A stretch of 64,000 nt of DNA, from the NCBI RefSeq assembly GCF_043194295.1, contig NZ_JBAFVK010000021.1. One strand, written 5' to 3'. Positions 59,732 through 64,000 of this stretch are shown one piece after another. The position numbers and the translations under genes were made by a program. The stretch's first letter is position 1, and each line of letters opens with the position of its first letter. The DNA comes from Xanthobacter autotrophicus. GTDB lineage: Bacteria > Pseudomonadota > Alphaproteobacteria > Rhizobiales > Xanthobacteraceae. The notes below the pieces were generated by a model. It ran no database searches, was not told where the DNA came from, and worked only from the letters and a program-made list of their open reading frames with translations.

Positions 59732-60229
59732 TCAAGCTGTGGTCGTGTGGTCGCGGCTCTCCGGCGCGCTTGGGGACGGGGCGATCAACGCCCCGCCGAT
59801 GGTGCGAGAATGCCCGCGAAACTGCGCGATCACCACGCCGTCCTCGCTCACCTCCACGTCGTAGATGCCGGAGCGCCCGCTGCGGGCGATCTCCCGCGCC
59901 GTGGCGAGGAGGGTCTTGCCGCGGGTGCCGGGGCGCAGGTAGGTGACCGCGCAATGGGCGGCCACCGTGCGCTCGTCATAGGAGTTGCAGGCGAAGGCGA
60001 AGGCGCTGTCCGCAAGGGCGAAGATGAAGCCGCCATGGGCCATGCCGAAGCCGTTGCACATGCGCTCGGTGAGCGTCATGGAGATCGTCGCCGTACCGGG
60101 GCCCACCGCGACCAACTCCATGCCGAGGCCCTGGCTCGCATGGTCGGTGGCCCACATGGCGTCGGCGCTGAGGCGCGCGGTTTCCTGCGGCGTGCGCGTC
60201 GGGGCGGGATGCGGGGCGTGGGTGTTCAT
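59732..60229 (-). CDS. paaI: PaaI, acyl-CoA thioesterase
   Basis: A 165-residue hotdog-fold thioesterase of the PaaI subgroup. The family signature is CNGFGMAHGGFIFALADSAF (near residues 58-77), followed by AVTYLRPGTRGKTLLATARE. It hydrolyses dead-end hydroxyphenylacetyl-CoA esters and frees CoA when the pathway stalls. It overlaps the paaG stop by 4 bp and precedes paaK. Confidence 0.93.
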   Translation of the reverse strand: MNTHAPHPAPTRTPQETARLSADAMWATDHASQGLGMELVAVGPGTATISMTLTERMCNGFGMAHGGFIFALADSAFAFACNSYDERTVAAHCAVTYLRPGTRGKTLLATAREIARSGRSGIYDVEVSEDGVVIAQFRGHSRTIGGALIAPSPSAPESRDHTTTA

Positions 60230-61056
60230 GCGCGCCGCCCCGAGAAGCGCGCCGGGCGCTTTTCCATGAAGGCGGTGACGCCCTCGCGATAGTCCGGCGT
60301 GCGGCCGGCCTCGCGCTGGAGGTCGCGCTCCAGGTCGAGCTGGGCGTCGAGAGCATTGCCGGCGGAGGCGTTGAGCGCCTGCTTGGTGAGGGCGAGGCCC
60401 TGCGTCGGCTGGCTGGCGAGATGGGAGGCGAGGGCGCGTGCCTCGTCCAGCAGCGCGGCGTCGTCCACTGCCTTCCAGATCAGGCCCCAGCTTTCGGCCT
60501 GTTCGGCGCTCACCGGCTCGGCCAGCAGCATGAGGGCGCGGGCGCGGGCGTCGCCGATGAGGCGGGGCAGGAAGAAGGTGCCGCCGGAATCCGGCACGAG
60601 GCCGATCTTGGCGAAGGCCTGGATGAATTTCGCCGACCGCGCCGCCAGAACGATGTCGCAGGCAAAGGCGATGTTGGCGCCGGCCCCCGCCGCCACCCCG
60701 TTCACCGCGCACACCACCGGCTTGCGCAGGGCGCGGATGCGCCGGATGAGGGGATTGTAGAAGGCCTCGATGGTGGCGCCGAGATCGAGCGGCCCCTCCG
60801 CCTTCGCCCGGTCGCCGAGATCCTGTCCGGCGCAGAAGCCGCGTCCAGCCCCGGTGAGCAGCACCGCCCGGCAGTCCTCATCCGCCGCCGTGTCGAGGGC
60901 CGCCGCGAGGGCGCGGTGCAGCTCCTCGGTGAAGGCGTTGAGGCGCTCGGGGCGGTTGAGGGTGAGTTCCACCCAGCCCTCGTGCTGCGCCACGAGAAGC
61001 ACCGGCGGCACGGCGGCCGGCTCGCTCGTCATTGTGTCCGCTTGGAGTGCGACCAC
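60226..61056 (-). CDS. paaG: PaaG, enoyl-CoA hydratase/isomerase family
   Basis: A 276-residue crotonase-fold enzyme that isomerises the phenylacetyl-CoA epoxide to the seven-membered oxepin-CoA. The oxyanion-hole motifs are LLTGAGRGFCAGQDLGDRA and VCAVNGVAAGAGANIAFACD, and the catalytic Asp is likely in KIGLVPDSGGTFFLPRLIGD. The GTG at 61056 is preceded by GGGAGG; an ATG at 61032 is possible. A perfect palindromic operator lies about 40 bp upstream, in the divergent region with paaN. Confidence 0.9.
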   Translation of the reverse strand: MVALQADTMTSEPAAVPPVLLVAQHEGWVELTLNRPERLNAFTEELHRALAAALDTAADEDCRAVLLTGAGRGFCAGQDLGDRAKAEGPLDLGATIEAFYNPLIRRIRALRKPVVCAVNGVAAGAGANIAFACDIVLAARSAKFIQAFAKIGLVPDSGGTFFLPRLIGDARARALMLLAEPVSAEQAESWGLIWKAVDDAALLDEARALASHLASQPTQGLALTKQALNASAGNALDAQLDLERDLQREAGRTPDYREGVTAFMEKRPARFSGRRA

Positions 61057-61094
61057 TTCATCCTCCCAGATCCGGGCTCTTGCGAGCCTCTTGA

Positions 61095-61116
61095 ATTAAC
61101 CGATCGATCGGTTAAT
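61095..61116. promoter_or_regulatory. Perfect 22-bp palindrome between paaG and paaN
   Basis: Both halves are ATTAACCGATC and its complement, an uninterrupted perfect palindrome. It lies in the divergent region between the paaG-paaI-paaK and paaN-paaJ operons. It agrees with the operator at 52043-52064, so the TetR protein at 52214 is the likely ligand-responsive repressor of both. Confidence 0.8.
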
Positions 61117-61261
61117 CTTTAGCGCAAGGGGCAGGCTTGTCAACAGGACGATGCCCCGCGCGGGGAGGGGACGCCGGCCGGTCGCGGCGATCGGGCGGCA
61201 GGTTCCCTCACAAACCAGAACAGCGCCTGATCCGGTGGGATCAGGCCTCAGGGAGAAGGCC

Positions 61262-62923
61262 ATGGATGATCTGTTCCAGGCGCATGCCGCGCTGCTGGAG
61301 AAGGCCGTTGCGGCGTCGCGCGAGCGCGGCTTCTGGGCGGCGTTTCCCGAAAATCCCAAGGCCTATCCCGAAGGCGCGGCGAGCGCTGGCAAGACGGCCT
61401 TCGCGGCCCTGAAGGGTCAGGCGTTCGATCTCGGCGGAGAAGGGGAGGGCGCGCGCGTCGGCGCCGAGGTCTCGCCGTTCGGGCCGGCGTTGGGCATCAC
61501 CTATGCGGCGCGCAGCGTCGATGCGCTGGTGGCCAATGCGGAGCGGGCCGGCGAAGGTTGGGCGCAGGCCTCCGTGGAGCAGCGGGTGGGCGTGGCGCTG
61601 GAAATCCTTGCACGCCTCAACGCCGAAAGCTTCCTCATCGCCGAGGCGGTGGAGCACACCACCGGGCAGGCCGGCCCCATGGCCTTCCAGGCCGGCGGCC
61701 CCCATGCGCAGGATCGCGGGCTTGAAGCCGTAGCCTATGCCTATGCCGAGATGGCGCGGGTGCCCGGCGCGGTGCGCTGGGAGAAGCCCATGGGGCGCGC
61801 CTCCATCCGCCTCGACAAGGATTTCCATGTGGTGCCGCGCGGCATCGGCCTCGTCATCGGCTGCGCCACCTTTCCCACCTGGAACAGCTATCCCGCCCTG
61901 TTCGCTGACCTTGTCACCGGCAATGCGGTGATCGTGAAGCCGCATCCCGCCGCCATCCTGCCGCTGGCGCTGACCGTGAAAATCGGCCGCGAAGTACTCG
62001 CCGCGCAGGGCTTCGACCCGGACGTGCTCCAGCTCGCCCCCGACACGGTGGAGGCGCCGCTCGCCAAGGATCTGGCGACCCACCCCGCCATCGGCCTCGT
62101 GGACTTCACCGGCTCGTCCGCCTTCGGTGGCTGGCTGCGCGAGACCCTGCGGGACAAGCTGGTGTTCACGGAGGAGGCGGGGGTGAACACCATCGTCATC
62201 GCCTCCACCGGCGCGTTCGCGGCCATGTGCGCCAACATCGCCTTCTCGCTCTCCCTCTACAGCGGGCAGATGTGCACGGCGCCGCAGACCATCTTCGTTC
62301 CGGCGGCGGGCATCGCCACGGACGAGGGCCACAAGAGCTTCGATGAGGTGGCCTCCGGCATCGGCGCCGCCATCGACGCGCTTTTGTCGGATCCCGCCCG
62401 CGCGGCGGCGGTGCTGGGCGCCATCCAGAATCCGGCGACGCTGGCCCGCATCGATGAGGCGCGCGGACTTGGCCGCATCGTGCGCGACAGCGCGGCGCTT
62501 CAGGTGGAAGGCGCCCGCACCGCCACGCCGCTGCTGCTCGCCGTGGAGGCGCAGGACGAGGCGGGCGACGAAGCGGCCTATCTGGAAGAGCGCTTCGGCC
62601 CCATCGCCTTCGTGGTGGCGGTGAAGGATGCGCCCGATGGCGTCGCCCGCGCCACCCGCGCCGCCAGGCAGAAGGGCGCCATCACCGCTGCGCTCTACAG
62701 CACCGACGAGGCCGAGATCGCCGCCGCAATCCCCGCTTATGCCAAGGCGGGCGTGGCGCTTTCGGTGAACCTCACCGGCGGCATCTATGTGAACCAGAGC
62801 GCCGCCTTCAGCGACTACCACGTCTCCGGCGCCAACCCCGCCGGCAATGCTTGCATGACGGATGCCGCCTTCGTGGCGAGCCGTTTCCGCGTGGTGTGCG
62901 TGCGCCGCCCGGCCGCCGCCTGA
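61262..62923 (+). CDS. paaN: PaaN, phenylacetate-pathway aldehyde dehydrogenase
   Basis: A 553-residue aldehyde dehydrogenase of the phenylacetate PaaN subfamily. The NAD-binding region reads GIGLVIGCATFPTWNSYPAL, FTGSSAFGG is the cofactor loop, EEAGVNTIVI carries the catalytic Glu, and SGQMCTAPQTIF the nucleophile Cys338. It oxidises the semialdehyde produced after oxepin-CoA ring opening. The classic PaaZ has a C-terminal hydratase (MaoC) domain, which is absent here, so the ring-opening hydrolase must be encoded elsewhere. The ATG at 61262 follows GGGAGAAGGCC; the frame is open to 61151 without similarity. Confidence 0.92.
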   Translation: MDDLFQAHAALLEKAVAASRERGFWAAFPENPKAYPEGAASAGKTAFAALKGQAFDLGGEGEGARVGAEVSPFGPALGITYAARSVDALVANAERAGEGWAQASVEQRVGVALEILARLNAESFLIAEAVEHTTGQAGPMAFQAGGPHAQDRGLEAVAYAYAEMARVPGAVRWEKPMGRASIRLDKDFHVVPRGIGLVIGCATFPTWNSYPALFADLVTGNAVIVKPHPAAILPLALTVKIGREVLAAQGFDPDVLQLAPDTVEAPLAKDLATHPAIGLVDFTGSSAFGGWLRETLRDKLVFTEEAGVNTIVIASTGAFAAMCANIAFSLSLYSGQMCTAPQTIFVPAAGIATDEGHKSFDEVASGIGAAIDALLSDPARAAAVLGAIQNPATLARIDEARGLGRIVRDSAALQVEGARTATPLLLAVEAQDEAGDEAAYLEERFGPIAFVVAVKDAPDGVARATRAARQKGAITAALYSTDEAEIAAAIPAYAKAGVALSVNLTGGIYVNQSAAFSDYHVSGANPAGNACMTDAAFVASRFRVVCVRRPAAA

Positions 62924-62946
62924 CCCCAGACATCCGGAGAACAACA

Positions 62947-64000
62947 ATGGCGCACGCCTTTATCTGCGATTTCGCGCGCACCCCCATCGGCCGCTATGCC
63001 GGCGCCCTGAGGGATGTGCGCGCCGACGACCTCGCCGCCCATCCCATCCGCGTGCTCAAGGAGCGCAACGCGGGCGTGGACTGGGAGGCGGTGGACGATG
63101 TCATCCTCGGCTGCGCCAACCAGGCGGGCGAGGACAATCGCGATGTGGCCCGCATGGCGGCCCTGCTCGCCGGCCTGCCGGTGAGCGCGCCGGGCACCAC
63201 CGTGAACCGCCTGTGCGGCTCCGGCCTCGACGCCGTGGGCATCGGCGCCCGCGCCATCATGACCGGCGATGCCGACCTCATCATCGCCGGCGGGGTGGAG
63301 AGCATGACTCGCGCGCCGTTCGTCCAGGGCAAGGCGCAGGAGGCGTTTTCCCGGCAGGCGGAGATCTACGACACCACCATCGGCTGGCGCTTCGTGAACC
63401 CGCTGATGAAGGCGCAATACGGCGTCGATTCCATGCCGGAGACCGGCGAGAACGTGGCCGAGGACTTCCAGGTCTCCCGCGCCGACCAGGATCTGTTCGC
63501 GTATCGCTCCCAGCAGCGGGTGAAGGTGGCGCAGGATGCCGGCTTCTTCGCCCGCGAGATCGCCCCCATCGAGGTGAAGGGCAAGAAAGGCGCCGTGCTC
63601 TGCGTGGAAACGGACGAGCATCCGCGCGCCGAGACCACGCTGGACCAGCTTGCCGGCCTCAAGACCCCGTTCCGCAAGACCGGCGGCACGGTGACGGCGG
63701 GCAATGCCTCCGGCGTGAATGACGGGGCCGGGGCGCTCATCCTCGCCTCGGAGGCGGCGGCGAAGAAGTATGGCCTCACCCCCCGCGCCCGCGTGGTCTC
63801 GGTGGTGCAGGCGGGGGTCCCGCCGCGCATCATGGGCATCGGCCCGGCGCCGGCCACGCGCAAGCTTTTGGAGAAGAACGGCCTGGCGCTGGCGGACATC
63901 GACCTTTTCGAGCTGAACGAGGCCTTCGCCGCCCAGGCCCTCGCGGTGCTGCGCCAGCTGGGCCTTCCCGACGACGCGGAGCATGTAAATCCCCACGGCG
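62947..64000 (+). CDS. paaJ: PaaJ, 3-oxoadipyl-CoA thiolase, 3' end beyond the window
   Basis: 351 codons of a thiolase of about 400 residues are present. The N-terminus AFICDFARTPIGRYAGAL, the acyl-enzyme cysteine Cys90 in TTVNRLCGSGLDA, the family motif VTAGNASGVNDGAGAL and the catalytic-region NEAFAAQALAVL are clear. The frame runs off the window close to the C-terminal His motif. In the pathway it cleaves 3-oxo-5,6-dehydrosuberyl-CoA and 3-oxoadipyl-CoA to acetyl-CoA and succinyl-CoA. It lies 23 bp after paaN in the same operon. Confidence 0.93.
   Translation, partial: MAHAFICDFARTPIGRYAGALRDVRADDLAAHPIRVLKERNAGVDWEAVDDVILGCANQAGEDNRDVARMAALLAGLPVSAPGTTVNRLCGSGLDAVGIGARAIMTGDADLIIAGGVESMTRAPFVQGKAQEAFSRQAEIYDTTIGWRFVNPLMKAQYGVDSMPETGENVAEDFQVSRADQDLFAYRSQQRVKVAQDAGFFAREIAPIEVKGKKGAVLCVETDEHPRAETTLDQLAGLKTPFRKTGGTVTAGNASGVNDGAGALILASEAAAKKYGLTPRARVVSVVQAGVPPRIMGIGPAPATRKLLEKNGLALADIDLFELNEAFAAQALAVLRQLGLPDDAEHVNPHG

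Overview
The window reads as chromosomal DNA of a high-GC, methylotrophic alphaproteobacterium. A complete calcium-type methanol dehydrogenase cluster, two branched-chain-amino-acid-type ABC transporters, a phenylacetate pathway and the dense, translationally coupled operons point to the Hyphomicrobiales. Xanthobacter/Ancylobacter-like (Xanthobacteraceae) is my best guess, made from gene content and not from a marker gene. No rRNA, tRNA, CRISPR array, prophage or insertion sequence was seen.

Layout. 1-1692: the start of a PLP aminotransferase diverging from a LysR regulator. 1693-9488: a catabolic/transport unit, with an imidazolonepropionase-like amidohydrolase and a metallo-beta-lactamase-fold hydrolase facing a TetR regulator and a full Liv-type ABC transporter across an AT-rich control region. 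9489-15887: small accessory genes: an HPP membrane protein, a DUF1275 protein, a small secreted protein, a catalase-like peroxidase coupled to cytochrome b561, a MocR-type regulator and a DUF983 protein. 16091-27188 (minus): the methanol oxidation operon mxaFJGIRSACKLD, ending with a beta-propeller protein. 27835-30656 (plus): the divergent mxaZYX regulatory operon. 30694-38590: a copper/cobalt section, with a PCuAC chaperone, an orphan periplasmic binding protein, a CopC-CopD fusion, a cobalamin riboswitch with CbiM, a small Cys-rich-motif protein, and an OprC-like TonB receptor carrying a complete CxxxM/HxM copper site. 38691-44447 (minus): a cobalamin riboswitch followed by btuB-btuF-btuC-btuD and a gene of unknown function. 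44648-46740: a glutamine-synthetase-family ligase and a class I amidotransferase, convergent and overlapping. 47135-51947 (minus): a second Liv transporter. 52214-64000: TetR regulator, paaX, paaABCDE, then paaG-paaI-paaK (minus) and paaN-paaJ (plus).

How the genes work together. Methanol is oxidised in the periplasm by MxaFI, electrons pass to cytochrome cL (MxaG), and the Mxa accessory proteins insert calcium and mature the enzyme. MxaY/MxaX very probably control this operon. The phenylacetate genes activate phenylacetate to its CoA ester (PaaK), epoxidise the ring (PaaABCDE), isomerise it (PaaG), oxidise the ring-opened aldehyde (PaaN) and thiolyse the product (PaaJ). Two matching 22-bp palindromes, one upstream of the second Liv operon and one between paaG and paaN, suggest that a single TetR regulator links uptake with degradation.

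The most interesting non-genic signals are these paired operators, a mosaic family of intergenic palindromic repeats (one copy sits inside the paa operon), hairpins at internal joints of the mxa operon, tandem direct repeats in the mxaF/mxaZ control region, and a near-perfect palindrome upstream of the DUF983 gene.
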